Shown piece after piece: positions 15,002-22,760 of a stretch of DNA of 39,754 nt (its first letter is position 1; every line of letters begins with the position of its first letter). Source of the stretch: JAHBWV01 sp964588385 (GTDB lineage Bacteria; Planctomycetota; Phycisphaerae; Phycisphaerales; UBA1924); NCBI GenBank assembly GCA_964588385.1, contig CAZPPG010000034.1, positions 1-39,754 of the forward strand, in the 5' to 3' direction. The notes beneath the pieces were generated by a model. That model was not told the origin of the DNA and searched no databases. It saw nothing but the letters and a program-made list of their open reading frames with translations. The translations under genes were made by a program, and so were the position numbers.

Positions 15002-16819
15002 ATGACGGGTTCACTCATGCCACGCTCCGCGCGGCAGGACATCGTGACGCTGCTGGCCCTCTGCGCCGTCGTGCTCTTCGTCGGTCTGACCACGCACGGG
15101 CTCTCCAACTGGCAGGAATCAATGCGCGCCCTCGTCGCCCGCGACATGGGCGCCACCGGGGAGTGGGTCGTCCCAAGGGTCAACGGCGAGCCGTATCTGG
15201 CCAAGCCCCCCATGATCTACTGGTGCCAGTTGGCGATCGCGCGCGTGAGAGCCGTGTTCGGCGCCGACGGTGTGCCCGGCGTCCTTGAGCTGCGCCTGAC
15301 GGTCGCGCTCGCCGCCATGCTCGGCGTCCTCGCGACGTATGTCGTCACGTGCCGAATGCTCGGCGCGTCGAGGGGCGACCGCGCCGCCGACCCGCAAGCC
15401 GCGGGGCAGCGGGACCGCGCGGCGCGCCACGCGGCGTGGTGGAGTGCGCTCTTCCTCGGGACCGGCATCCTCTACGTCCGTTCGGGGCGGACGGGGGAAC
15501 TCGACATCCTGCTCGCGCCATGGACCGTCCTCGCGATCGGCGCCCTGTATGTCGCGTATGAGAGCCACAAAGAGCGGAAGAGGATGCACTGGGGCGCGCT
15601 GGCGATCGTCGCGGCTGCGGTGGCCGGCGCCGCGCTCACCAAGGGCCCGCCGGGTGTGGTGACGATTCTGCTCGGGGCGTACGGGGGGATGGCTCTGGCG
15701 ATCGCGGCGGATGCGGGGTGCTCGGCGCGCGCTCGATCGATCGGCGCGGCGGTGGGGGGGCTGGCCCTCGGAGTCCCGACGCTCTTGCACGCGACCGAAG
15801 CGGCGCACGCGATCGGCGTGCTGCTGGTGTCGGGCGCTGGCGCGATGGTCGGCGCTGCCCTTGCGCCACTTGCCGGCCGGACGACGCTCAAGCGGCTCTT
15901 TGCCGCGCTCACGCGCACGCACCCCGTCGGCATGGTGTTCGTGGCGGCGGGGGCGGTGTATGGATGGATGAAGCTCGTGAGCGCGCGCATCGGCGTCGAC
16001 GCCGTGGCGCGGGCGGTGTCCTCGGAAACGGATGCAAACCTCGTGCTCTTTGATCCGGAGTCGATCCTGAGCAACCTGGAGGTCGTGCCCTACGCCGCGG
16101 GTGTCGGCTCGGTGATGGCGATCGTGTCCGTCATCTGGCTGATCAAGAAGGGGCCGCGTGGGACGTGGTGCTCGGGAGCGGGTCTCTGGTTCGTGATCGC
16201 GTGGGCCGGGCTCGGGCTGCTGGCATTCAGTCTGCTCGGCAAGGGCGTGGCTCGCTACATGACACCGCTGTGGCCCGCGCTGGCGATGCTGGGCGGCGCG
16301 TTCTTCACACACGTGCTGATGACAAGAGAGCATCGCGGGCGCGAACGCATGCGCGTGATCGTCGCGGCCATCGTGGTCGCGATGGCGATCGGGCAGAGTG
16401 TGTGGTACGGCTACGCCCGCGAGCGTCTCTACCCGTATCGGCACCCGCGCGCGCTCTTCACGGAACTCAAGGCCGTGTCGCCGGTGCGGCCCCCGATCTC
16501 GCTCGACTACTGGACGCCCGCGTACGACTTCTACGCCGGGACGCACATCCAGCTCTACGAGGATGTGGGCCCGCGGGTCCCGGTCTCGGGCGTCGAGCCC
16601 GCGTCGCTTCAGTCGCTGCTGGCGGAGGTGAAGCAGTCCGGTGGCCGGCGGTTGATGCTGGTCCGCGGGACGCCCCACAGGTCCACGGCCCAGGTCACGC
16701 CGGTCGAGCGTCTCCGGCAGGCGGGATTCGTGGTCGAGCCCGCGGATGTCAGGAGCGAGTATCGCATCGACAACGGCAAGACGCAGGTGCGCCCGGTGTG
16801 GGTCCGTGCCGCCGAGTGA
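15002..16819 (+). CDS. ArnT/PMT-like membrane glycosyltransferase
   Basis: A 605-residue polytopic membrane protein with about a dozen hydrophobic segments, resembling the GT-C superfamily (ArnT and dolichyl-phosphate-mannose-protein mannosyltransferases). These move a sugar from a polyprenyl carrier to lipid A, protein or glycan on the outer face of the membrane. After the first span the first-loop motif reads NWQESMRALVARDM (residues 37-50). It keeps the Glu but has Gln where the family usually has an acidic residue. VNGEPYLAKPPMIYW nearby matches the conserved KPPLxYW segment of ArnT-like enzymes. The last 110 or so residues form a soluble domain. An in-frame ATG at 15017 is an alternative start. 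Acceptor and donor are unknown. Confidence 0.8.
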   Translation: MTGSLMPRSARQDIVTLLALCAVVLFVGLTTHGLSNWQESMRALVARDMGATGEWVVPRVNGEPYLAKPPMIYWCQLAIARVRAVFGADGVPGVLELRLTVALAAMLGVLATYVVTCRMLGASRGDRAADPQAAGQRDRAARHAAWWSALFLGTGILYVRSGRTGELDILLAPWTVLAIGALYVAYESHKERKRMHWGALAIVAAAVAGAALTKGPPGVVTILLGAYGGMALAIAADAGCSARARSIGAAVGGLALGVPTLLHATEAAHAIGVLLVSGAGAMVGAALAPLAGRTTLKRLFAALTRTHPVGMVFVAAGAVYGWMKLVSARIGVDAVARAVSSETDANLVLFDPESILSNLEVVPYAAGVGSVMAIVSVIWLIKKGPRGTWCSGAGLWFVIAWAGLGLLAFSLLGKGVARYMTPLWPALAMLGGAFFTHVLMTREHRGRERMRVIVAAIVVAMAIGQSVWYGYARERLYPYRHPRALFTELKAVSPVRPPISLDYWTPAYDFYAGTHIQLYEDVGPRVPVSGVEPASLQSLLAEVKQSGGRRLMLVRGTPHRSTAQVTPVERLRQAGFVVEPADVRSEYRIDNGKTQVRPVWVRAAE

Positions 16820-16835
16820 GCCGGGGCACGCTCAC
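16816..16835. terminator. Possible bidirectional terminator between convergent genes
   Basis: GTGAGC and GCTCAC form a 6-bp stem with an 8-base loop, covering the stop codons of the glycosyltransferase gene (plus) and mutL (minus), which converge with only 12 bases between them. The stem is short and has no T-tract, so this is tentative. Confidence 0.3.
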
Positions 16836-18811
16836 ACGCGCCCGAAAAGCCGCTCAAGATCGCGAATCGTGATCCGCACCGTGGTCGGCCTGCCGTGCGG
16901 GCAGTTGCTGGAACGCTCCACATCCTCGCGAAGGTCGAGCAGGGCCTGAAGCTCATCGCCGGACATCCTGTCTCCCGCCTTGACCGCGGCCTTGCACGCC
17001 ATCATGTCAAGGACCTCGTGCAGCGCCGCTTCCTGAGCCGGCGCAAGGCCCTCTTTCTCCGCCGCCGCGAGAAGCTCCTCCATGAAGGGAACCGGGTCCA
17101 CGCCGCGCTCAAAGAGAAATGTCGGGAACGCGCGGATGCCCAGCGATCGCGGGCCCAGCGCCTCCGCCTTGATTCCCACGCGCGTGAGCAGCGGCTCCAG
17201 CGCCGCGAGCAGGTCCAGTTGCTCGGGCGTGGCCTCCACCAGAACCGGCATCAGCAGCGGCTGGCTCTCGAGCGTGCCGGAAGCGACCCGCTGCAGCAGA
17301 TACTCGAACATCACGCGCTCGTGCAGCGCATGCTGATCGACAATCACCACGCCGTGCTCATCCTGCGTCACGATGAACGAGTTGTGAACCTGCAGCGCGC
17401 GGTTCGTCGGGGAAGGCGCGGCGATCAACTGCTCGGGACCGAGCGGCACACTCGCCGCGTCGTGCGCCTCCGAGGCCAGCGCGCTCTGTGAAGCGATCTC
17501 TGCGGACGATGTCGCAGGCGACGAAGCGTGATCGCGCGAGGGAAACGCGGCGTCGTTCAGCGGCGCGGACGCCGGACGCTCGATCGCGCGCCGGAGCGCA
17601 TCAAACGAGAGACGCCCGCCCGCTCCAAACTGCGCCGGGATCTCGCGCTTGAAGAACGAGACAAAGTCCTTCGCCTCAACCGAGCCGCTTGCCGCGCCGG
17701 GAAGGATCGCCGTCGGACCGTTGAAGCCGCCGAAGCCCGTCCCGCCCGACAGCCGCGGCGTCAGGTCGCGCTGCTGGAGCGCTCGGCGGATGCAGCCGAG
17801 CACCGCCGAGTGAACCATCGACTGGTCACGGAAGCGGACCTCGAGCTTCGCGGGATGAACGTTCACGTCGACCGCTTCCGGCGACATCTCGATCATGAGC
17901 ACGGCCGTCGGATAGCGCCCGGGCTCGATCAGGCCTCGGTAGGCCTCGGAGATCGCGTGCTGCACGGTGCGGTCGCGGATCACGCGCCCGCGCAGAAAGA
18001 CATGCTGCGACTTGCTGGTAGGACGGGCAAGCGAGGGGAGTCCGATGAGGCCCCATATGGCCATTCCGCGTGCATCGTCGAACTGATCGAGCGCGACTTC
18101 GATGAGCTGGTCTTCAAGCTCCTGGCCAATGATGGCCAGCACGCGTTCGCGTGGAGTCTGGTTCGGAGGAAGGTCGAGCCCGCGTCGACCGTCGTTCGTC
18201 ACCGTGAATCCGATCGCCGGATGCGCCATCGCCAGGTCGCGCAGCCAGTCCATGCAGCGGCCCTGTTCGGTCGTCGGCGTGCGCAGAAACTTGCGCCGGG
18301 CGGGCGTGTTGAAGAACAGGTTGCGAACCGTCACGCTCGTGCCAATCGGACCCGCAGCGGGGCGCACCGGTGACACAACGTCCCCCTCCACATCGAGTTG
18401 CGATGCGCCGGTATCTTCCGGGCGGCGTGAGCGAATGGAGAGGCGGGAAACGGAAGCGATCGACGCGATGGCCTCACCCCGGAAGCCCAGCGTCGCGATC
18501 CGATCGAGGTCGGTGGCTTCCGCGATCTTGCTGGTGGCGTGCGGGGCGACCGCGAGCGGGAGTTCGGCCGGTGCGATGCCGCAGCCGTCGTCGCTGACGC
18601 GGACCAGCTCAATGCCCCCCTGTTCCAGTTCGATGCTGATCCGGGTCGCGCCCGCGTCGAGCGCATTCTCGACCAGTTCCTTCACCACGGAAGCCGGACG
18701 ATCGACGACCTCGCCCGCCGCGATCTGGTTCACCAGCAGCGCGGGAAGCGGACGGATGCGCGACTCGGGCGCCGTGTGGGTTGGGGATTGGATCGGGTGC
18801 GCCTTGGCCAC
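16832..18811 (-). CDS. mutL: DNA mismatch repair protein MutL (endonuclease type)
   Basis: A 659-residue mismatch repair ATPase and nicking endonuclease. The GHKL ATPase lobe has IRPLPALLVNQIAAGEVVDRP, VKELVENALDAGA (Glu45, Asn49), DDGCGI, and GFRGEAIASIASVSRL. The C-terminal domain has the endonuclease metal motif DQHALHERVMFE at residues 492-503, ACKAAVK near 605 and CPHGRP near 637, so it should nick DNA itself as in bacteria lacking MutH. There is no ATG near the conserved start. I place the start at a GTG at 18811, 17 codons before the conserved SRIRPLP; the frame is open to 19012. A proline/serine-rich linker of about 100 residues joins the two halves. No mutS is visible in the window. 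Confidence 0.93.
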   Translation of the reverse strand: MAKAHPIQSPTHTAPESRIRPLPALLVNQIAAGEVVDRPASVVKELVENALDAGATRISIELEQGGIELVRVSDDGCGIAPAELPLAVAPHATSKIAEATDLDRIATLGFRGEAIASIASVSRLSIRSRRPEDTGASQLDVEGDVVSPVRPAAGPIGTSVTVRNLFFNTPARRKFLRTPTTEQGRCMDWLRDLAMAHPAIGFTVTNDGRRGLDLPPNQTPRERVLAIIGQELEDQLIEVALDQFDDARGMAIWGLIGLPSLARPTSKSQHVFLRGRVIRDRTVQHAISEAYRGLIEPGRYPTAVLMIEMSPEAVDVNVHPAKLEVRFRDQSMVHSAVLGCIRRALQQRDLTPRLSGGTGFGGFNGPTAILPGAASGSVEAKDFVSFFKREIPAQFGAGGRLSFDALRRAIERPASAPLNDAAFPSRDHASSPATSSAEIASQSALASEAHDAASVPLGPEQLIAAPSPTNRALQVHNSFIVTQDEHGVVIVDQHALHERVMFEYLLQRVASGTLESQPLLMPVLVEATPEQLDLLAALEPLLTRVGIKAEALGPRSLGIRAFPTFLFERGVDPVPFMEELLAAAEKEGLAPAQEAALHEVLDMMACKAAVKAGDRMSGDELQALLDLREDVERSSNCPHGRPTTVRITIRDLERLFGRV

Positions 18812-18964
18812 AGGTTCAGTGTAGGAGAGTGCCTCGAAAGGCGGTTGCCTGCCGCGAGCATCGCTATACTTGAGCACAGCAGCGATCCTCCCAGGACGCA
18901 AATGCACGCGGCATGAACAGCAGCATCCGCGATGCGGCCCGCGAGGGCCATGCGTCCTCAGCAG

Positions 18965-18994
18965 CCAGCCCCGTCCCGAAAGGGACGGGGTTGG
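18965..18994. repeat. REP-like hairpin with GAAA tetraloop
   Basis: CCAGCCCCGTCCC and GGGACGGGGTTGG form a 13-bp stem (nine perfect G-C-rich pairs plus one G-U) closed by GAAA, a GNRA-type loop. It lies about 70 bases beyond the 3' end of a broken RAYT-type transposase. RAYT enzymes are known to be associated with such palindromes, so it is probably a REP element rather than a terminator. Confidence 0.5.
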
Positions 18995-19062
18995 TTCGTT
19001 TTGGATCACCAACGCCGCCGTTGCATCAAAGGGAGCCCGAGCGCGAGCTCAAGATGCTTGCT

Positions 19063-19646
19063 CTACTGCGGATGAGCGGGCTGATCAACTCGGCGCGGGC
19101 GAAGACCGAGCTTGCGATCCCAGTCCACGCGCCCGCTGATGGCGACGCGCTCGTCCCGCATCTCCAAGACATATCGGATCGCGGCACCAAGTGAATCGGG
19201 TTCAATAGAGATGAATCGTGCTGGCGTGGTCGGTCCACGCGGGTCGGCGATCGGCGATGTGCCCGCGACGTCGGAGTTCGCGTTCCCCAGTCTTTCAGTT
19301 GCGTGACGATGGTTTCGGGCTCAACGAACGACACTGGACGCGAGCCATCGACCCAGCTCAGGACGACCACGTGGACATGGTTCGAGCGAACGGAGATCGC
19401 CTTCAGCGTCCATTCACGACGCATGCAATGTGCGCGCATGACCGACTCGACGTCGTTCCGGGCCTCGCGGGTGAGCACGAGTGAGGTGCGCGCGTGCGAG
19501 ACGAGTCAGCGTTGGAAGCGTTCGGGCTCAGGGGAGAGGCGAGGTGTGCCGCGGGAGTTGTGTTCGCGATCAACGGAGCCCGCGTCGTCGCCGTGAAGCC
19601 ATGTGCCGTGCGTGTGCCAGGTAAGGAAGGAGACGGGCGCGGGCAT
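19063..19646 (-). pseudogene. Decayed Y1/RAYT-type transposase
   Basis: This is a broken REP-associated tyrosine (HUH) transposase of the Y1_Tnp/IS200-like superfamily, which normally cuts and joins single-stranded DNA at hairpins. The N terminus MPAPVSFLTWHTHGTWLHGD is intact. It is followed by a TGA stop at 19506-19508 (after PERFQR), and the same frame then continues with VLTREARNDVESVMRAHC and the HUH motif RSNHVHVVV. After KDWGTR the similarity shifts frame to ELRRRGHIADRRPAWTDHAS, and shifts again to SLGAAIRYVLEMRDERVAIS. One nonsense change and two frameshifts mean no active enzyme. A complete insertion sequence sits 32 bases upstream of its start codon. Confidence 0.75.
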
Positions 19647-19678
19647 GTTGGGATGATAACGGGATTCGAAAGAAAGAA

Positions 19679-19702
19679 CCCCGAGCACGCGAGGATTATG
19701 CG
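19679..19702 (+). repeat. Left terminal inverted repeat of the IS
   Basis: Reads CCCCGAGCACGCGAGGATTA then TGCG. It matches the reverse complement of 20652-20675 at 22 of 24 positions. Confidence 0.8.
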
Positions 19703-20574
19703 GCAAGTGCGCGTCGTCGATCGGCGCGGAGCTGGTTGAAGATCAGTTTGGCCTGGACCCAGAGCCGGACTCGCCGGTGGCGTCTGACCCAGCCGGGCAG
19801 GCACGTCAGCCCGCCTCCGGTGCTGCTGAGTGTTCCCAGGAATCGCTCGACCGAGCGTCGCAACTGGTGGAGCCCCGTGCCGAAGTCGGACACTCCATTC
19901 TCTAACATGTCGATGCATCGCAGACGCGCCGGGTGCTGGGGATGGTGCCCAAGACCCATCCTCCCGCCGCGCTGGCGACGCGGCGACACCAGCTGAACGC
20001 CACGTGCCGCGGCAGCCCCGAAAATGCGGCTGCTGTTGTAGTTGGCATCGGCGAGCAGATATCCCTCGCCCGGCAGGGAGGCCACGAGTCGCCGGGCTAT
20101 GGTGCGTTCGTCACCGTTCATGGGCGTCACACGCCACCCCCAGACCGTCCCCATCAGATCGACCAGCACGTGCAGCTTGTAGCCCTTGGCCTTGCCGCGT
20201 GCTGCACGTCCGTACCCGGCCTGAGGATCGGTGCTGTGACCGGCGATCGGCAGCGGCTTACCGTCGATCGCGCAAACCAGTGGAATCGACCGCCCGGTGC
20301 GGAGCACGAGCTGCTCCAGACGAGCGATCAGCCGCTACACCGAGCGTGTTCGAAGCCTGCGCGAGACGTCCGGCTGGGACGGCAACGCTCCGCGCCGGAG
20401 CCCAGGCGGCCAGTTGACGATCTGGCACGCCCAGAGGACTGAGCGGTCGTTGAGGACCGCCCAGTAGTACACTTCGACAATGGTGGCATCGGTGTAGCGG
20501 AAGCGTCGGCTGCCGCGACGACGGCCGAGCCGCCGAAGCGCCGCCTGTAACGCACGAAAGAGCTCGCGTTCCAT
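19696..20574 (-). pseudogene. DDE transposase (DDE_Tnp_1-like) with an in-frame TAG
   Basis: The frame reads MERELFRALQAALRRLG and YTDATIVEVYYWAVLNDRSV up to PSQPDVSRRLRTRSV, then TAG at 20335-20337. It continues in the same frame with RLIARLEQLV and VCAIDGKPLPIAGHSTD. Likely catalytic residues are Asp in CAIDGKPL, Asp in LLADANYN and Glu in RRSVERFLG, so the DDE triad is present. The full product would be about 292 residues, normal for this class. The stop splits it after about 79 residues, just before the catalytic domain, so it is probably inactive. A single CAG-to-TAG change would explain it. The gene lies inside the inverted repeats. Confidence 0.8.
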
Positions 20575-20651
20575 GATGTTCTCCTGTGTCTTGGCGGACA
20601 CAAGAGCATGGACGCGAGCCGCGCAAAGCGCAAGTTGGTGGGCGCTAATCG

Positions 20652-20675
20652 CGCATAATCCTCACGCGCTCGGGG
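20652..20675 (-). repeat. Right terminal inverted repeat of the IS
   Basis: On the minus strand it reads CCCCGAGCGCGTGAGGATTA then TGCG, matching the left end with two mismatches. It is directly followed on the plus strand by AGAA, the target duplication. Confidence 0.8.
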
Positions 20676-20684
20676 AGAACTGTC

Positions 20685-20966
20685 TCAGATCGTTCCCGCG
20701 CCAGGCTGGGCGTCCGTGGGTGACGGCCTGTCATACTTGCGGCGCGTGCTCGCGGCTCCGATCCATAGGCCGCAGACGTATGCGCCGAACAGCACGATCA
20801 GCAGTGCCCAGCGAGCCGGGAGGGCGAACGCGTGGCCGAAGAACTGAACCGGCGCGTCGCTGGTTGCGACCACCGCGCTCACGACGAGCAGCAGCATGAG
20901 CGCGTTCGCCCAAAGGGGCTTCATGCTCTCAAGGATCGGGTTGCGATTGCGGCTGTTCATGTGCAA
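20685..20966 (-). CDS. Small two-span membrane protein, LapA-like
   Basis: Up to 93 residues with two hydrophobic helices (NALMLLLVVSAVVATS and ALLIVLFGAYVCGLWIGA) joined by a short loop APVQFFGHAFALPAR, and a basic, Pro-rich tail. The layout of span, short beta-like loop, span and charged tail resembles the LapA/DUF1049 family, but similarity by eye is modest. Three in-frame ATGs (20966, 20960, 20924) are possible; the last follows TGAGAG and would give a 79-residue protein. The insertion sequence ends 9 bases beyond its stop codon, so the coding region escaped disruption but may have lost its native terminator. Confidence 0.5.
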   Translation of the reverse strand: MHMNSRNRNPILESMKPLWANALMLLLVVSAVVATSDAPVQFFGHAFALPARWALLIVLFGAYVCGLWIGAASTRRKYDRPSPTDAQPGAGTI

Positions 20967-21149
20967 GGGTAGTCGTTGGAGATGGGCGGTTCATAGCCGC
21001 GAACGCCGGCCGGCGGGCGGGTGGCATCGAACGAACGGCGATGCGTCGGATGCGCGGCGGGATGGGGCAAGGAAGCTCGCGGGTACCTGCCGAGGGATTG
21101 CGGCATGGCGTTCGGTTGCAGACGCACGGCGCTTCGTTGTGGACCCGCT

Positions 21150-21551
21150 CTACCGCGCTTCGTCTGGTTCGCTCCCCATCGCGGTGCTCTGTCCGAAAAG
21201 GAAGAGCCAGCCGCATTCGCTGCGGACGCAGATGTGAACGACCTGGTAGCGCGCCTCGAACCGCTCTCCCCGGTAACTGAACCGCTCGAATGTCCGCAAC
21301 GTGACCATGGCCACGCCTGCGGCGAGATGGTCGACTGCCTGGGATTCGATCAGTTGGGATTCAATGCGAACCTCGCCCTGCGCCCGGCTGTGGAGATACG
21401 CGTCCCGCGACAGGTCGCGACCCAACGAATCGACATAGCGGTACCGCTCGTGCAGGATCGCGGCCAAGGCCGGGATGTCCATCTGGATCAACGCGCGAGT
21501 CCGCTCCGCCACCAGAGCGTGAAGAAGGTCCGCATCGTTGGGCGTGGACAT
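21150..21551 (-). CDS. SnoaL/DUF4440-like (NTF2-fold) protein
   Basis: A 133-residue soluble protein with the NTF2-like pattern: an N-terminal helix LLHALVAERTRALIQMDIPA, then LAAILHERYRYVDSLGRDLSRDAYL, followed by strands containing IESQAVDHLAAGVAMVTLRT and a final WLFLFGQSTAM strand. This layout matches DUF4440/SnoaL-type proteins, which range from steroid isomerase-like enzymes to ligand-binding proteins. Catalytic residues cannot be assigned. There is no signal peptide. A palindrome with the GAGCGTGCGC core lies 15 bases upstream of its ATG, and no ribosome site is obvious. Confidence 0.65.
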   Translation of the reverse strand: MSTPNDADLLHALVAERTRALIQMDIPALAAILHERYRYVDSLGRDLSRDAYLHSRAQGEVRIESQLIESQAVDHLAAGVAMVTLRTFERFSYRGERFEARYQVVHICVRSECGWLFLFGQSTAMGSEPDEAR

Positions 21552-21565
21552 GGAGGGAGGTTAGG

Positions 21566-21577
21566 GAGCGTGCGCTC
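21566..21577. repeat. GAGC-GTGC-GCTC palindrome (copy B)
   Basis: A 4-bp GAGC/GCTC stem around GTGC, just upstream of the SnoaL-like gene. The 13-base core GAGCGTGCGCTCG is identical to the copy at 22713. Confidence 0.4.
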
Positions 21578-21638
21578 GCGACAAAGCGGAGGAACACATT
21601 CAGTCGCCTTGGCGACCTTCCCCACGGCTGTCGACCGT

Positions 21639-21667
21639 CAGGCCTGCGGCCTGAAAGCTTGCGCTTT
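21639..21667. repeat. Two adjacent short hairpins
   Basis: CAGGCC-TGC-GGCCTG (21639-21653) is directly followed by AAAGC-TTGC-GCTTT (21654-21667). They lie in the 240-base gap between the unknown gene ending at 21793 and the SnoaL-like gene starting at 21551. They may be REP-like or part of a transcription end; no T-tract follows on either strand beyond the three Ts in the second stem. Confidence 0.4.
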
Positions 21668-21792
21668 GGGAACGTGAGCATGATCGAAGAACACCGATCC
21701 TCGCAACCTCGCTCTCAGGTTGTGCGGCGAAGATGCGGTGGCACGGCGCAAGAAGATGTTGGTGCCAACAGCCCTCCCGCCGGTCTGTCGGG

Positions 21793-22680
21793 TCACGGGG
21801 GCAGTTGCCGGAGAATCTGGTTCATTGCGGCGGTGAACTCGTCAAGGTGCTGGAGATCCGACCAGAGCGCGTTCATCGCCGACGCGTCGACTGTCGGGGA
21901 ACGCTCGAACCGGGCGTTGGCACCCGGGAGTCGCGTCAGGTCCCGAAGCGAGTCATACATGAACGGGGGAAAGCCGGCGGTTGTCGTGTTGCTGAGGTAC
22001 AGAACTTCGGTAGCGGCCTCGTTCACGGCGTGGAGGAGGGCTCGCCGGAAGGTCTCGTCCGTGTCGAGGTCGGCGCGAGAGCGGCCTCGGATGTGGCTCT
22101 GGATGAAGTGCGCGGCCTTGAGCATTCGCTCGACGCGCGTTCGATCGGAGACGAGCCGGTTGTGGCCGCCTGCGTCGTGAGTCTCTAAGGCGCGGACCTT
22201 CTCGAGCGCACGCGGGTGGGGCGAGCCACGCTCGAGGGAAGATATGGCGAAGCTAAACGTGAGAGGGAGGGGAACTGGAACCTTCGCCTCGATGGCGTCG
22301 CGTCGAGCGAAGAGTGCCGCACGATCGAGGGCGTAGTCAATCTGGAAGTTGCCCATGATCCCGCCGTCGATGTAGAGGAAGACACGTGTCCAGTACAGGT
22401 CTCTGAGCACGCCTTCGAGCTTGGGGAGCCAGAGGTGGAGGACGTCGGTGATGTCGTTGACACGGAGCGCGACGGCGATGCCGCGGGAGTAGCGAAAGGA
22501 TGTGAAGCGAACGTCGCCGCGCGGGACTGCGAACATGGAGCGGACAAGGCCGGGGAACTTGTCGTCGGCCTCGGGGATGCGGGCGAGGGCGGCATCGTTC
22601 CAGCGATGGATCGCGGCGCAGACGTCGGGAGGATGAGAGTCCTCGATGATGATGCCGCTGAGGTGGCCTTCGTTGGACAT
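21793..22680 (-). CDS. Hypothetical protein, no recognised family
   Basis: A 295-residue soluble protein, no signal peptide and no clear membrane span. The N-terminal half has beta-like segments (RFTSFRYSRGIAVALRVND, ITDVLHLWLPKLEGVL, VFLYIDGGIMGNFQ). The C-terminal half is mostly helical, with Arg-rich RGRSRADLDTDETFRRALLH and a final helix EFTAAMNQILRQL. It looks like a normal coding region by its conserved GC-rich codon positions and length, but I do not recognise the family. There is no clear ribosome site before the ATG. It lies 80 bases downstream of mqnC on the same strand, with a palindrome between, so a shared transcript is possible but a functional link is not shown. Confidence 0.6.
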   Translation of the reverse strand: MSNEGHLSGIIIEDSHPPDVCAAIHRWNDAALARIPEADDKFPGLVRSMFAVPRGDVRFTSFRYSRGIAVALRVNDITDVLHLWLPKLEGVLRDLYWTRVFLYIDGGIMGNFQIDYALDRAALFARRDAIEAKVPVPLPLTFSFAISSLERGSPHPRALEKVRALETHDAGGHNRLVSDRTRVERMLKAAHFIQSHIRGRSRADLDTDETFRRALLHAVNEAATEVLYLSNTTTAGFPPFMYDSLRDLTRLPGANARFERSPTVDASAMNALWSDLQHLDEFTAAMNQILRQLPP

Positions 22681-22709
22681 GGGGGATGGTACACGGATGG
22701 AGCGAAGAA

Positions 22710-22727
22710 CCCGAGCGTGCGCTCGGG
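22710..22727. repeat. CCCGAGC-GTGC-GCTCGGG palindrome (copy C)
   Basis: A perfect 7-bp stem with loop GTGC, flanked by GGAGC (22700-22704) and GCTCC (22727-22731), which could extend the stem with a six-base GAAGAA bulge. It lies between mqnC and the unknown gene downstream of it. Confidence 0.5.
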
Positions 22728-22760
22728 GCTCCCTCTTGAGTTCGTGTGATCAATGAGGTG

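Larger units (their letters stand above)
19679..20675 (-). mobile_element. 997-bp insertion sequence, DDE transposase type, with intact ends
   Basis: The element is bounded by 24-bp terminal inverted repeats that differ at two positions and begin CCCCGAGC. It is flanked on both sides by the 4-bp sequence AGAA (19675-19678 and 20676-20679), consistent with a target-site duplication. It carries one transposase gene on the minus strand, disrupted by a single in-frame stop. Size, ends and transposase suggest an IS4/IS5-like group; the exact family cannot be fixed by eye. It inserted between the small membrane-protein gene at 20685 and the RAYT-type gene. Confidence 0.8.

Noticed and set aside
15119..16678. 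A 519-codon minus-strand frame over the glycosyltransferase gene
   Set aside because: Extremely rich in Arg, His and Asp, as typical for reverse-strand reading of a hydrophobic membrane protein; no family.
18870..19139. Plus-strand small frames between mutL and the RAYT relic
   Set aside because: They run through the hairpin and the decayed transposase in antisense and show no domain or ribosome site.
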